The notes beneath the pieces were generated by a model. The model saw only the letters and a list, made by a program, of their open reading frames with translations, had not been told where the DNA came from and searched no databases. From positions 427,971-491,970 of the forward strand of contig NMRA01000258.1 of NCBI GenBank assembly GCA_002633005.1: 64,000 nt of DNA. Direction: 5' to 3'. A program made the translations under genes and the position numbers. Of the stretch, positions 1 through 12,583 are shown piece after piece. This DNA comes from Phoronis australis (Eukaryota; Phoronida; Phoronidae). The first letter of the stretch is position 1. Every line of letters starts with the position of its first letter.

Positions 1-3000
1 CTGCTTGGTCTAAAACAGACTCTAAAAACTGTGTTTAAGTACATCCAAGATAGCAACTGTGCCTCAGTAGACACAGGCACCTTTTTGTTCACTGAATCAT
101 AATCAACCACACTGTTCTATCAACCTTCAACATTCTCATCATCATGCTATGTTGTGAAATGCAACTGTGTGACTCATTTTCAGGTCTACATTCTCTCTTG
201 ACTACAAGAGGAAGCACTTGCCATTTAACAGGAACACTGTGTAATAGAACTGGAGATATTCAGACTAACAATGGCAAGATTCAGGAACTATTACCAGCGG
301 CGGATCATATACGAGAACAAAGAGGCTATGTCATCATCAACAGGGGGCAGTCTCTCACACACAGTCACCATCTCACATTCAGCGGATAACTCACTCATGA
401 GACAACAATCTCCAGCAACTCCAGCACCTCTTCCAGCACTTCTGGCCATCGTGGTCATTTTCTTGCCAATTTCAATACTTAACACCGGCGTTGGTTTTTA
501 ATTATTTTTTCAACAAGAGGAACGCTTCAGATCGACTAATTGTGTACGGGCTGCAGAGGTAATGGCCAAATACTGTTCTCTTCAGGACAAAATCTTATCT
601 GCCAACTTTTATGATGGTCCTTCATCAAATCTGGCAGACACTGAGGTTAATTCAGAAAATAAAACCGCGACTAGTCAAAATTGTCCTTCATACGGTATTT
701 CGTGACAATTCTTCACCAAACTTGACAAATGAGGTAGGCGCAAAAAGTATCACAGGGGGCAATGAGGTTTTCATATTTGTCAGAAAATCAACATTAGCCA
801 ACAGTCAACACGAAAATCTCTTAAATTTCATGTAAACCTTTAAGCTGGTCTCCCAACAAAAACATGCAGTGAGCTTTGGCCTCTTGATTACCAACCTAGA
901 CATTATATGCAAACAATAAGAGGTGTACATTCCTATTTAGAAATACTTAACAAGACCAAGACTTCACAGAAAATTATCAAACTTCAACTATTGCTGCTTT
1001 CCACTCAGACGTTACAAAATGATACCAGTTCATTGCATGCCTTTATTCAAGAACCTCCCTTACACATTTTCAACCAAACAGTAAAAAAATAATCAGTGGG
1101 AGAAGCAGCCAAATACCAACTTGATTCACAGACATACCTTACCTTAGCCAATATTTAAGAGAGGATTTAGTTAAGGAATTTAACTTCATTGCGCTTTCTG
1201 TGTGATGGGACAAAGCTAAACTCCACATGAATCAAATCACATCATACCCTAACTTGAGAGCACTCAATTACAAATTCCTGAGTGATGACCAAAGCTCCCC
1301 CTGTGTGTGGGCGTGTGTAATCGTAACACCAATCACTTCAGAAAAGTTGACTGTTCAGATTGTCCCCTCATTCACACACTGACAAGACGAACAAAATTGC
1401 ATTACATGAAGCAAGCAGAGGCCGTATTTCATATTTGCTGAGAGAAACTGTAACACAATACTTTGCATAAGCCACTTGAAACACTTTAATCAAGTATGAA
1501 TGCTACAGAACATCACATAGAGCATTCCTGATAAGTAGTGTGAAGAAAAGCAGCACCTTTGCTTTAATGAAACATTATGAAGTTATGTTCACATGAGTTA
1601 CCCTAGAAAAACTCGCCCCAGTCACTTGACTGCCCAGCTTGCACTTAGCAACAAATATGGAGCAAACAGGATTAGACTCCCAATAGTATGTAACTAGGCA
1701 AGTGTGCAGCTGGTATAATTACTTCCGCCATGCAGGTTTGCGTCCACACAATGACCAGGTGCTGAGGCAAGTTACCCCAAAACAAATTACCCTGCGTGGA
1801 TATTGTGAGTAAGTTGTCACAGGTGTGTCAAGTTCCCCCAGCACAAATAGCGTCCACACTGCTACTGAACCTAGAGACAACTTCTTTCCAGGAGTAACTC
1901 GTGGTGTGGACAGAGCTTACACGACTTATTGACTACGGTACTTTCAAGACATCTGCAGACCTGGACAAGTTCATGAAATTTATAATGGCATCAAAAAGCG
2001 CATTCCACCAAATACCCACTTTAAAGTAAAACAGTGGACTGTGCATCCTACTTCCTTATCTCTGTGATTGCTTACCGTAGTCAAATAAACACAACATATA
2101 GCCACGATGTGAATGTGAAATAGGTTGAAAACAGCCAGATGTCTTTAAGAAAGAGTTTTGTAACGAAAATGATTCGCCGCAAATCACTGAACCGTGTCTA
2201 GTAAGTATCGTTTCGGTTTCGTGGTGTTGGGGAATAACGCTGCATGATGGCTATGTGAGCCCCCAAGGTACATCATAAGTGCAAAGGTCACCTATTGGCA
2301 GATTTTTTGTTTACGCATTTACAAGTTATCAATAAATGTTTTACAGCACTTTGTTTATAGCATAGTTTATGTTAAAACAGCATTGTCCCTTAGTTCCCGC
2401 TATGCATCAGCATAGTTAGGCGCATCCAAATCTTTAACCATTACCTGTTAAAACAATAGACCCGGACTTTTTAGATATTCAAGTGACATCAATAAGCAAT
2501 TATTACATTCAAGAACTCACCTGAGGAGACAGGTACCACTGTCTTCTGAAAGTTTGAAAGGGGATTTTCCAAAGCAAAAAATAGTAGGCTACGGGATTCC
2601 CATGACTGACTTTCTTGGTCAATACTCTCCACCTGCAGTACACTGATCCACAACCTGTTCTACACATCAGAGATGTGACACCTGGTTAACTTCAGCACTT
2701 AAAACAGTCTGATACTGAAGGTAGCTGGTGACGAGAATCATACACCATGTTTTTGCTATTTTCAGAGGGTAATGAGGCCAGTATTTCACCCCAAAATCGG
2801 GGCATCAAGGTCACTGAACTAGTTTGTAACCAACTACCAACACTTCCTGAATATTTCATCAAAATCTGTCCTTATGGTACAGTAGAATCTCACCTAATTT
2901 CAGACAAAAAATGATAAAAGTTATTGCTGAAATTGAGCCTTTTCCATTTTCAAGGGCTTCTAACATTATTGAAAGTGACCCTATTTTTCAAAAATGTTTT

Positions 3001-3040
3001 CTTTTGATAGCTATGGTGAAGAACATGGATATGACACAGC
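1..3040. other. Intergenic sequence, no gene recognised
   Basis: Apart from the doubtful frame at 271-501, no coding exon or RNA gene was seen. The 1738-1915 stretch has repeated GCGTCCACAC and an inverted GTGTGGAC, a possible small foldback element, not delimited. Confidence 0.4.
271..501 (+). other. Short open frame ending in a hydrophobic segment; doubtful last exon
   Basis: Frame open from about 226, coding for a basic segment then a 25-residue hydrophobic C-terminus (PALLAIVVIFLPISILNTG) before TAA at 499. It could be the last exon of a membrane protein gene lying to the left, or chance. No family recognised and no convincing acceptor. Confidence 0.12.
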
Positions 3041-3158
3041 ATCATTCTGCTATTGTATCATTCTGCTATTGTATCATTCTGCTGTTGTATCATTCTGCTA
3101 TTGTATCATTCTGCTGTTGTATCATTCTGCTATTGTATCATTCTGCTATTGTATCATT
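3041..3158. repeat. 16-bp minisatellite, about 7 copies
   Basis: Unit ATCATTCTGCTATTGT with occasional A/G variation. The 16-bp period runs through all reading frames, so the open frames over it are by-products. Confidence 0.95.
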
Positions 3159-4059
3159 CATGAAAATAAGAGAAAATGAAATTTTACCATGTCCAAAATT
3201 GGTGAGACGTTACCAAAACCTTTCAGTGTTGAACTACCATAGATATATTTCAACCATCTACCAATGCATATTAATATGGAAAGCAGAAAAAACTCTGTTT
3301 TTTCAAACATGGCTGAAGATTTATAAACATGGCTCAGGAATATTTAAAAAGTACCGAGCTCCATATGTTGAACTGAGAGAATTCTACCTAATTTTATCAT
3401 TTTACTGAAAAATTACAGTGACATGCTAAACAAGTGAGTCATAATACAAAAATGTAAATGAAAATGTAACCACAGTAACAATGTACAAAGTTGCACAACA
3501 CAAAAACCTGGCGTGCAGTTTCACTCATGTTTGGACTTTTGCCAAGGGAAAAACCCTGTATTCACAGGCACTAAACCCATAGGAGATTTGAATAAAGATG
3601 AACAAGGAAAGGGCTGTGAAACATACATTGACAAAACATGCTTGAAGATGACAGAGATGATGGTCATCACCATCACAACAATAACTTTAAAAAAATGGCG
3701 CTGCCCGGCAAAGTTTTTTCAAATTATAACACAATATGGCTGAACACTGACAAAATGTTTTTTCAAAATTTTCAACAAAAAGAAACAGGAAAACTTGACT
3801 TCATCATTTCCAAAGTTTCTATTGAACAACTGTTATCAAGCGACACATAATGAAATCCGAGTATTTGTCACAATACAGTTAGCTTTTGAAAGTTGGAAAA
3901 TGTCGATTTTGGCAATTATTTTTGTTCGAATTTTAGTGAACTTTATATGTAAAATCACTTTGCATCCATTTTCAACTAACAGAAATAGGCTTCAGGATGC
4001 CCACAGGATGGCATTTGCCCAAATTTGAGAGATGAGAAAATGTGTCCCATGGTATGTAT
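3159..4059. other. Intergenic, nothing recognised
   Basis: AT-rich sequence with short open frames of ordinary composition; no splice-supported exon, RNA gene or repeat was identified. Confidence 0.4.
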
Positions 4060-4440
4060 CTTGTGAACAACTAACAAAGGTATCACAGCCATATGGCTAC
4101 GGTAAACATTGAACAAATGATGAACAACTAACACAGAGAAATTACAGCCACATGGCTATGCTAAACATTGAGCAAATGTTGAACAACTAACACAGATAAA
4201 TCACAGCCGCATGGCTATCGTAAATCTTGAAGAACAAAGAGAAATCCCAGCCACATTACTGTGATAATCAAAGGATGAACAACTAACACAGAGAAATCAC
4301 ACCCATATGGTTACCTAAACGTTGAAAAAACATTGAACTGAAAGGGAAATTACAGTCACATGGCTACCTTGATCAAAGGGTGAACAACTGACACAGAGAA
4401 GTTGCAGCCATATGGCTATGGTAAACTCTGCAGCTTAGTC
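4060..4440. repeat. Degenerate tandem repeat, unit about 60 bp, about 6 copies
   Basis: Repeated phrases AACAACTAACACAGAGAAAT, CAGCCACATGGCTA and GTAAACATTGAACAAATG return in the same order with substitutions and indels. Confidence 0.85.
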
Positions 4441-5220
4441 CACATCGTGGTGAGTAAAGAAAATTGTCAAATCGAGTAAAAAACCCTTTTTACTGCAGTG
4501 CAATATACCTACAATAAAATTAAAAGTTATGTAAAGACCCCAGGGAAAATGTCCACATTTGACTAACTTCCAGATATAATACCTCAGAAATGGCTGTTCA
4601 GATTCCTATGAAACTCTCACATTCTATGGTTCATGCACAGTTCAAGGTCAACAACTGCAGCTTTTAAAATGCATGAAGGATATGATAAAATGCGACTTTA
4701 ATGATTTTTCTTAAAAAAATCAAAAAGTTGCGTGAAAAGAAAATGAAACGGTAACCTAGAAAATTGAGCATTTTTCAGAATTCATCTTGTACATGTATAG
4801 AACATGAAATTTGGTCGTGTTAGTGACCCCGTCTTTTTGATATCAAAGGAACTTTTTCTGCTCTTTTTATCTAAACACATGGTCATGTTATACAATTAGG
4901 GACAGTTTATTAATTCTATAGGCTTTCCACTTTCAGAAAATACATACTTTCACTAAATTAAAATCTACAGTTTTGTATATATTTGACTAAATTCACAGAC
5001 ATGTCAATAGGATCCTATATAATCTTAAATGAAATTCTTAATATTTTGGTGATGTTTAGCTTCTGAAGATGAAAAATTGAAGTTCTGGCTATTATTATTA
5101 TGTAAAATTGGAATATAGTTTGTTATAACATACTAATACAAAGTCTTAGCAGTCTTAATCTTTCACTATGGCAAAGTTGAACATGTACTATGAAGTATGT
5201 AAACAACAGTGTATGTACAC

Positions 5221-5232
5221 TATATATATACC

Positions 5233-5264
<32 letters not shown>
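5221..5264. repeat. TA dinucleotide microsatellite
   Basis: An interrupted then pure (TA)n run. The minus-strand frame across it (YIYIYIY) is an artefact. Confidence 0.95.
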
Positions 5265-5266
<2 letters not shown>

Positions 5267-5967
5267 ACCACTTCTAGGAAATGCCTTTTGTAGTTCCTCA
5301 GGCGTAAAAATCATGTGACAATCAAAACCAGCGGTTGAACTGTCTTGGTGTATCATTGGAGGGACAGATTTTTAACTCTTAAGAATTCAACCAGAACCAC
5401 ATTCATTTTAATTCTCTTTGATTTGCAAGACAATTATCCACTTCATGTGGCCTGTGCTGTGAGAAGTCCAAGCTTGCAAGCAGGATAATATAATGCACAG
5501 GACCTCAGATGTAGAGTAGAAACAGAGTTCGGGCAGACATAAGAAAGGTTGCTTCTGGTGTCATTTTTCGCGAACAAGTCTTCATACATATTCTAACTTT
5601 ATACCAACATTGAAAGAAATTTAACTTAAGCACTCATTTCTCAATTATAAGACCATCCCAAACATATCAGCTTTGTAACGGAAGCTTTAAGCCCCCTAGC
5701 AAAATGCTTTCTAATGCACAGATTTGGGCTAGTTCAACGCCACAGTTCCCGCAGTCAAACGGACAGACACCTTATTGGGTACTAGGTTCACAAGAGTGGC
5801 AAAAGCGCTAGTGTTTTAGGCAGACAGAAGAGATGCCAACGAAGGGGTAAATTTCACCAGAAGTTTGTTTCCTCAACACAAAAACCGGTGTCGAAACATG
5901 TTCAATCTCTTAACATAAATAGATTGACGTAACGATATAACGAAGGTCTCTTTCCTCTGCAAATGTG

Positions 5968-6045
5968 TATGTACCCTTTGAAGTAAGTGTTCCCACTTCA
6001 AAAGTGTGTACCCTTTGAAGTAAGTGTTCCCACTTCAAAAGTGTT
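5968..6045. repeat. Two tandem copies of a hairpin-forming 37-bp unit
   Basis: GTACCCTTTGAAGTAAGTG then TTCCCACTTCAAAAGTGT occurs twice in a row, identically. Within each unit CTTTGAAGT pairs with ACTTCAAAAG. Confidence 0.8.
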
Positions 6046-6140
6046 AACGAAAATGCGAGTAGTTTTGGTGTTACTCAAACCTCCTGCAACGAGTTGCAAA
6101 CCTGACCTATGCAGCAGTTCACATTAGTAACGTGTTTAAA

Positions 6141-6780
6141 GTGTTTTCTCTATTATTAGTTTGTACACTAGTGTACGAACTATTTTTCCCTTTAAAGCTT
6201 CGTGTACGAATTAATAGACGAAATAGGCTGTATGAACTATTAGAGAAGAAAGTCGAGTATTCGAATTATTAGAGATAAAGATCGCCGATAACAACGAGTA
6301 CAACGACAGCCTCTGAGATGGTGGTTTGGCAATGTGAATTATAACAACAAGTAACAAATTATTTTCCCGGGTGATGGATTTACTTCAAAATATAATACTT
6401 GAACTCTTTGTCACTTTATTTTATTCTGGAAATGCCATTTGGTGACACACTGGAAAATCTTATCGCTATTTCCACATTTTCTGTTGCAAAAAATGTCAAT
6501 TTGAAAAACGACTTTTCGAGCTCTATGCTAGCGTAGTAAAGCAAATAACGGATTCCGGTCACCTGAATAGAATTGGCGCTTACTGATTTGTGTTCTTTTA
6601 TAAGAATGAAAATTTCCATTTTACCGATCCAAAAAGCTTGTACGAATTATTTTTTCCGACGCAAATATGTACGAACTATTTTTCCCTCGGACACCTACTG
6701 TATGAACTATTGGAGACAAACAGCATGTTTCAAGGGTCCTGTACGAACTAATAGAGTGTACGAATTAATAGAGAAAACAC
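6141..6780. mobile_element. 640-bp non-autonomous element with terminal inverted repeats and GTACGAA subterminal motifs
   Basis: Left end GTGTTTTCTCTATTATTAGT at 6141 mirrors the right end, AATTAATAGAGAAAACAC finishing at 6780, both adjoining GTGTAC/GTACAC. Motifs of the type GTACGAAYTATT recur at least eight times, clustered near both ends, like transposase-binding subterminal repeats. No transposase frame inside. Superfamily not determined. Confidence 0.65.
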
Positions 6781-7889
6781 CGGACTGGCTTTTTGCAGCT
6801 AACGAAAGTGCAAGAAAAAGCACAAGCATTATAGCCAGCATTAGATCTGGTTAACGGTCTATGCGGAGGCTATCATTTTTTGTAAAAAACTTGAATTACA
6901 CTCCACACTAGGATTCCAGTTTTTCACCAGAACCACACAGAGCTAGCATGCTATGCAATGAAACAGGTCCATGTAACATGGACAGAACTTTGTGCTCCTA
7001 TGACATCAGTTGTTAAGGTAGACACTTTCTGCTCTAAAACAGCAAAGTTTCATGTCTTGTTGAACCATTACTATAGTCTATGGTTGAACACTACCCCAGT
7101 GCACCTGAACCAGTGTTAAGCTATTCCCAAGCTCACGCAACAGCTTAAACATACTACATAGAAACTTTGAAAACTGTTACCATTTCCAAGAAACAATTAC
7201 AAAAACTACAGCAATCCACTATAATTATGTGCCACAAATCAAACCACAGATCTCTGTCTTGTGCGGAAACTTGTCATGACAACAGCCATCAACACCAACA
7301 CAGAAATAAAGCGTCTCTCAGTTACAAGCAAGCAAATGAAGAAAGAAAGCCCCCCTCCCCCCATGTATTATACATCACATGCTCTCGCCAAGACCACTGG
7401 TCTTTACTGGATCAGATGCAAGAGGATGGCAGTGCTGACCAGAAGAATCAGTAGATGATCTGCAAACATCAAGGATAGACAAGAGCGACCCAGATATGTA
7501 TGAATGAAGCAACCAGAACTGATCCAGGGCTCAATAAATGCCTGATGTTGTGAGGTCACTGACCTCTGTCATAGGTACATGTCCAGACTAGAATCATTTA
7601 CAATCAGTGGACATAAGCTTTACCTACATGATACAATTGTGGTACATAATTGTGGGACTATGCCATGATTATGGTGCAAGACACTGTAAATTGAATTGAT
7701 GCTATTTTGGGGAGCCTGGTATTGTTGGATAGGAGCAGTCATGGTTCACCTCAGTGCACAGTATTGTTTGAGTGATCCACCTAACCCTTTCTTATTTCTT
7801 AAGGCTTATCTATAACTGACAAAACCAAACCTATGAGAAGTGGACTAATACCAAAAACCCTGCCAGGTTGGTAGTTTTTGATTTATCCT
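6781..7889. other. Intergenic, nothing recognised
   Basis: No gene, RNA or repeat was identified here; open frames are short and lack splice support. Confidence 0.4.
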
Positions 7890-8306
7890 AAGGTTATCTA
7901 GGAGTATGACCTTAATAAACAACCTCAACTCTAAGTCAAATATCGAAAAAGAACTATGCTTTGTCAACCATATTATAAGTATATATTCTCTGGAAGGAGG
8001 AAGATCAAGGATTCTAAAAATATGCTTCTTACTCTCTGTCGTTATTATTGTTAGATGAAAACGATTTTTAATTTTTGCTTGTTCACTTTGTTCACGTTTT
8101 ATGAAAAGTTAACTAGCAAGTTTTGCTATGAATGTACCTTTCTTGCACATAAAATTTGACTTAATAAACTCATATTAGTAATACGCATATTTTTAAAATC
8201 CTCCATCTATCATCTTTCAGAAAATATATACTTTTAATTGTTGACAAAGCTTAGTTTTTCAATATTTGACTTAGAGTTGAGGTCATTTATTTCATAGATA
8301 ACCTTG
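7890..8306. mobile_element. Foldback (inverted-repeat) element, about 415 bp
   Basis: AAGGTTATCTAGGAGTATGA and CTCAACTCTAAGTCAAATAT on the left are mirrored by ATATTTGACTTAGAGTTGAG and ATAGATAACCTTGAG on the right. The arms are imperfect and the interior is AT-rich without coding. MITE-like; no clear target duplication. Confidence 0.6.
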
Positions 8307-8850
8307 AGTGATTTTTTTGGCAAATTTTACCTTGATGCACGATAATTCAAATAGGTCATGGAAAACACTGAATGATGGCGGCATCTTTTTTCCAAACAGG
8401 TCACAATGTTTCCAACAGGGCGTTGACCATTCGTAAGTGCTGACAAACAGGTCACAGTGACAAGTTAAAATAAATCTTAGTCACATGCCAAAAATAGCAC
8501 GCAATGACTGAACAGCAAGCTCGTGAGTCTGTACGATTTGTCGAAGCAAAATCAGACACGTTAGAAGTTATCCTGAAAAATTGTGTAGTAGCACCTGTCT
8601 ACACGAGTGCTGTATACAATAACGAATATCTGACGGTGTACATACATAATTGTAGAGTATTCTACATCGCCCATAACTGCATTTTGCACACAAACCACTC
8701 TCCTCGCAGTTTTCCCACGTCTCTATATAGACTACATAGTCATCCCCACTTCTCTATACAGACTACATAGTCATCTCCATTTCTGCCAAAAATCATCACA
8801 TATTCACGATGTATTCAATCCTGTCATACCCAGTAGAGGAACGCTGGTTA

Positions 8851-9010
8851 GAGCTACAATAGGTACCACCGAGCTACAATAGGTACCACCGAGCTACAAT
8901 AGGTACCACCGAGCTACAATAGGTACCACCGAGCTACAATAGGTACCACCGAGCTACAATAGGTACCACCGAGCTACAATAGGTACCACCGAGCTACAAT
9001 AGGTACCACC
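8851..9010. repeat. Perfect 20-bp tandem repeat, 8 identical copies
   Basis: GAGCTACAATAGGTACCACC is repeated eight times without one mismatch. Each unit holds the palindrome GGTACC. A ninth, diverged CTAGGTACCG follows. Confidence 0.98.
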
Positions 9011-9688
9011 CTAGGTACCGATTGGCTCCAGTTGCATGCAAATCATGCCACAAAGCTTTCATGATGGAAACATGCTAATAACAATGCATCTGTTTCTCCA
9101 ATGTACAATGTATTTTCATCCAAAATATCACTAGATAAAAAACGTGACACCATAAAGACCATAGGTTTTAAATATTGATACCTATTAAGAAGTAAACATA
9201 GCATTAAAAGTAGTACTTTATATATCCAGACTTCGAACCTGCACATTTGTTTATTCATTTGATTTTGTTTATTTTTCATAATTCACAAATGATGAACAAG
9301 TCAAGTCAGTATATATAAATATCAAAACATGGTATATAAATACATTGATATGTTCTAGCGTTGATATTGCCATAACTAACAGTAATCCTGTAATTTCAGC
9401 GTCCTCTGCAAGAGATTGACGAATCTCCCTGTAGTTCAAACGCAACGCATTGGTTTTCAAATTCTACGCAAGCCAAATTCATCACCACAAAACTGAAAGT
9501 CGAGGCAGTGGAGAACACTGAATTAAGTCATCTAAATTATCCGTAGATGAGAACCAGTTGCTTCAGAGTAACGTCCATTATTCAGTAGAAGTAACTGAGT
9601 TTCAATAGCTGTGTTCAGGCCACCTAAACCCAGTTGTAACTGATAACTGTTCCGTAATTGATACCATTCATACTGACAGTTAAAAGGG
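9011..9688. other. Intergenic, nothing recognised
   Basis: AT-rich spacer between two perfect minisatellites; no supported coding or RNA feature. Confidence 0.4.
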
Positions 9689-9870
9689 TTGTAACCCTAG
9701 TTAGTGGTTTTAGTCGTCAGGTTGTCAGTGCTAGTTGTAACCCTAGTTAGTGGTTTTAGTCGTCAGGTTGTCAGTGCTAGTTGTAACCCTAGTTAGTGGT
9801 TTTAGTCGTCAGGTTGTCAGTGCTAGTTGTAACCCTAGTTAGTGGTTTTAGTCGTCAGGTTGTCAGTGCT
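9689..9870. repeat. 46-bp tandem repeat, 4 near-perfect copies
   Basis: Unit starts TTGTAACCCTAGTTAGTGGT and ends TTGTCAGTGCTAG. Copies begin at 9689, 9735, 9781 and 9827. 46 is not a multiple of three, so it does not encode a peptide repeat. Confidence 0.95.
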
Positions 9871-9989
9871 AACTCTTTTCCACTTAGGTCAGTTTGTGCC
9901 TTGATGCACCTTTGTTTACAGAGAAATTTGACAGTAGCACCACCACCTACTGAAATAACTTTTGGGACTGCTATGTTCAAACTGACTTA

Positions 9990-10310
9990 AGGCCCTTTCA
10001 TACTAAAGTCGACGCATCGATGTTTTGGGAAGTTACGATCAGTATGAACGGTTAACTTCGGTCCTGGATCGAAGTTAACAGTGCCAGTTAACTTCGCTGT
10101 AAACACGTGGATTTAGAATGTTTCCTAATTGTCACATAAAAATCTTTGCGTGCACGCGATGCATCAGCACTACCTTGTGATTAGTTCAATGATGACAGCA
10201 TCACCTGCCGTTAACTTCCAATGTCCGTTAACTACAGAATGGTTCATTTAACTTCACAGTTTACATCAAAACTTTGCTCAGACCGGAGTTAAGTCTGTAT
10301 AAAAGGGCCT
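9990..10310. mobile_element. PIF/Harbinger-like MITE with TTA target duplication
   Basis: A 321-bp element bounded by AGGCCCTTTCATAC and GTATAAAAGGGCCT, flanked on both sides by TTA (9987-9989 and 10311-10313). A 3-bp TWA duplication with G/C-rich ends is the hallmark of PIF/Harbinger. Inside, GTTAACTTC and GAAGTTAAC motifs recur. No coding. Confidence 0.75.
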
Positions 10311-10508
10311 TTACAATACTTATAATCACTTACCCTGAGAATAAAAAGTAATTCTGGAAATATTATTATCAAGTTACTAGATTTTGGACTCAATTTATAC
10401 ACAATAACAAATAGTTGGGCAGTTAATGTGTAGTTGGTTTGACTTCCATATAATTCAGACGAGACTAAAATGCATGGACCTCAGACTAAAGCAAGTTACA
10501 GCTTTTCC

Positions 10509-10634
10509 AGCACTGGTCGGATACAGGGGATCCTGATCAGAGAAACAGGCAATCACTGCGGAATAACGGGCCCATTACTCAGTGGATTAACCTGTAGGTT
10601 TCTCTAAATCAGGTTCGATATCCGGCCAGTGCCG
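10509..10634. repeat. Imperfect palindrome of about 126 bp
   Basis: CAGCACTGGTCGGATA and CCTGATCAGAGAAAC pair with GTTTCTCTAAATCAGG and ATATCCGGCCAGTGCCG around a loop near GAATAACGGGCCC. Could be a small MITE or a hairpin. Confidence 0.65.
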
Positions 10635-12059
10635 CTTTGCCAAGTTTTCAAAACAAAAAATCCAATTTAAGGTTAACCAATTACTTATGAAACAACTGTG
10701 TTGTTGCAGGGATTAGAAATTCCTTAGATTTTGCTGACTACAGAAACCTAACCCTCATTCATTTTAATGAAGTTTACTGCCTGTTTAGCTTTTAAGTCCA
10801 GTTTAGAATCACTAATGAACTTTGATTGTTCAGTTTTAGCTTTAATTGTCAACAATGACAACAAAAAGGTGTGAAAGGAAATAAATTAACAATCTTTACC
10901 TATATTATCTTGAATACAACTTTACTATGCGCCATTGACAATGCCGGGCGAATGAATCACCAGTCGTCGGTGTGTGTATGTGTGTGTGAGTTCCGATGTC
11001 AAACCGAGGCAATGCTACTCGTAAACTCAGCAGAGATCGACACCCTGTCACTTTCGACTGCTAGAATTTAGAATTATGCACAGAGAAGGTTAAGAGTACA
11101 TACCCAAGCACTGTCCAGAGACACAGATCTCAATTTTGCTTCAGCTGAATTTTACAAAAGCACACTCGATTTGCAAAAATATCAGATAATATTTGCTCAT
11201 TTTTCGTGAACAGCACAATGGAAATAGCAGCTGCGCAGACGGAAGATGCGCATTATCCGATTCCCTGGATATGACGTCAGATATGTCGGAAAGTGACAGA
11301 TGTCGTCAGATAACTGCGCTGATATTCAATGGGTGGCGAGAACATTCAATGGAGGCTGACTTTTTAGAAACTTCTGGCCTCAACACTTTAGGATGCTTAG
11401 GATTCCATGTCGACGTGTGCACTCAGTAGGGTACAATGCAAAAATGCCGCAAATTCTGGCTGTCCACTGAGAGACTATATGGAAAGGCCCGCTGGTGGTA
11501 AAAGTGCTGCTGCCATACCTCAGTCAATTTGTGACGCTCATGTGTATTTGTTTGTACCTTTATTTACATGTACCGCTCTGGCCACCAGTATTCGGACTTG
11601 GTCCAAAAATCCCCAACAAATGTTTATTGAAATTAAAAATACTGAAATGATAATAAATTACTGACCGTGACGACCACCGGTCGTTAGGGTACAATTCACT
11701 TTTAAAAGACTATACTAGGAGTGCTCCGAAAACCCCGAAAAAATATTTATTTTCTTGAAAAAAAATATAATGTTACTTCTTTGGTGAAGTCGACCAGTTT
11801 GTGCTACGTGTCACAGAATATAATTTGTGGCCCTTGCTAATTAATAGACAATAGAAAGAATGGATGATACTGAATCGACGATTACTCACTTAAGATAACA
11901 ATGAAAATTGTTTTACCAGGTTGTACTTATATGCAAGTATCTTAAATTCTGCTAGCTCTAACCTCTACAAAGTACATATTTTCTGAAAGGTGAATAAATT
12001 TCCTATCAAAATTTATTATTCTTATTCGCTGATCTTTATTTTTTTAGTAAAAAATTGAC
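10635..12059. other. Intergenic, nothing recognised
   Basis: Contains a short (TG)n run near 10970-10988. Open frames here show no family resemblance. Confidence 0.4.
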
Positions 12060-12300
12060 TTTGCATGCACACATGACACCCAGTCTAAAATATAGGAGGG
12101 CTCGAATTTTTCGGTATGCGGAACTTTTACTGAAGGAATGGACTAAAAAAACGGGGTCGCTAGGTTCAGGCCCACGGTTTGTGCAACCGCGCCGAATTAC
12201 CGTGAATTTTGTGGACTTTTGTCTCGTTTACCGGACTTTTTGTGTCACTCGTTTGAGCCTCCCGCCCCCCCCCCCCCAGGTGGGCCCATGCTTTGAACAG
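12060..12300 (+). repeat. Dispersed repeat, family of the copies at 49245 and 53040
   Basis: Begins near GCATGCACACATGACAC, with CTAAAATATAGG then GAGCTCGAATTTTT-like sequence and a TGGACTTTTGTCTCGTTT segment, ending in a poly-C run. The same order occurs at 49190-49510 and 52980-53345, and a piece lies inverted at 13436-13495. Confidence 0.7.
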
Positions 12301-12583
12301 AGATTTTAAAGAATTGTTCCTCCAAATTGGTCTTTGGTCAACATGTTGATAACGACATTTTGGAGGGAATCGTGTTTCAGATTTTTGAGGTGGGTCTTAG
12401 TTTTTTAATTATCCACTTTTAGAGAAGTTTGAGCAAAAACTGCCGTTTTCTTGATGTTATAAGGCTTCTTTTCGAAAAACTAGGACTTATTTCAAAAACC
12501 TGAGACATAGTTCCTTAGAAAATGCTATTATCAACATGTTGACAAAAGACCAATATGATTGGAGGAACAATGTTTTTAAAATC
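12301..12583. mobile_element. Foldback element, 283 bp
   Basis: AGATTTTAAAGAATTGTTCC on the left pairs with GGAACAATGTTTTTAAAATC on the right; the arms continue through TCAACATGTTGATAA and TTATCAACATGTTGAC. Interior non-coding. MITE-like, directly abutting the dispersed repeat to its left. Confidence 0.7.

Noticed and set aside
271-501. Small tail-anchored membrane protein or last exon
   Set aside because: Only a hydrophobic end supports it. Listed at very low confidence and not argued as a gene.
2911-3408. 165-codon open frame on the + strand
   Set aside because: Most of it translates the 16-bp minisatellite at 3041-3158 in shifting phase; flanks have no family resemblance or splice support.
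5123-5356. 77-codon minus-strand frame
   Set aside because: It runs through the (TA)n microsatellite (YIYIY repeats).
8851-9010. CRISPR-like array
   Set aside because: The units are contiguous identical 20-mers with no spacers, in a eukaryotic genome; this is a minisatellite.
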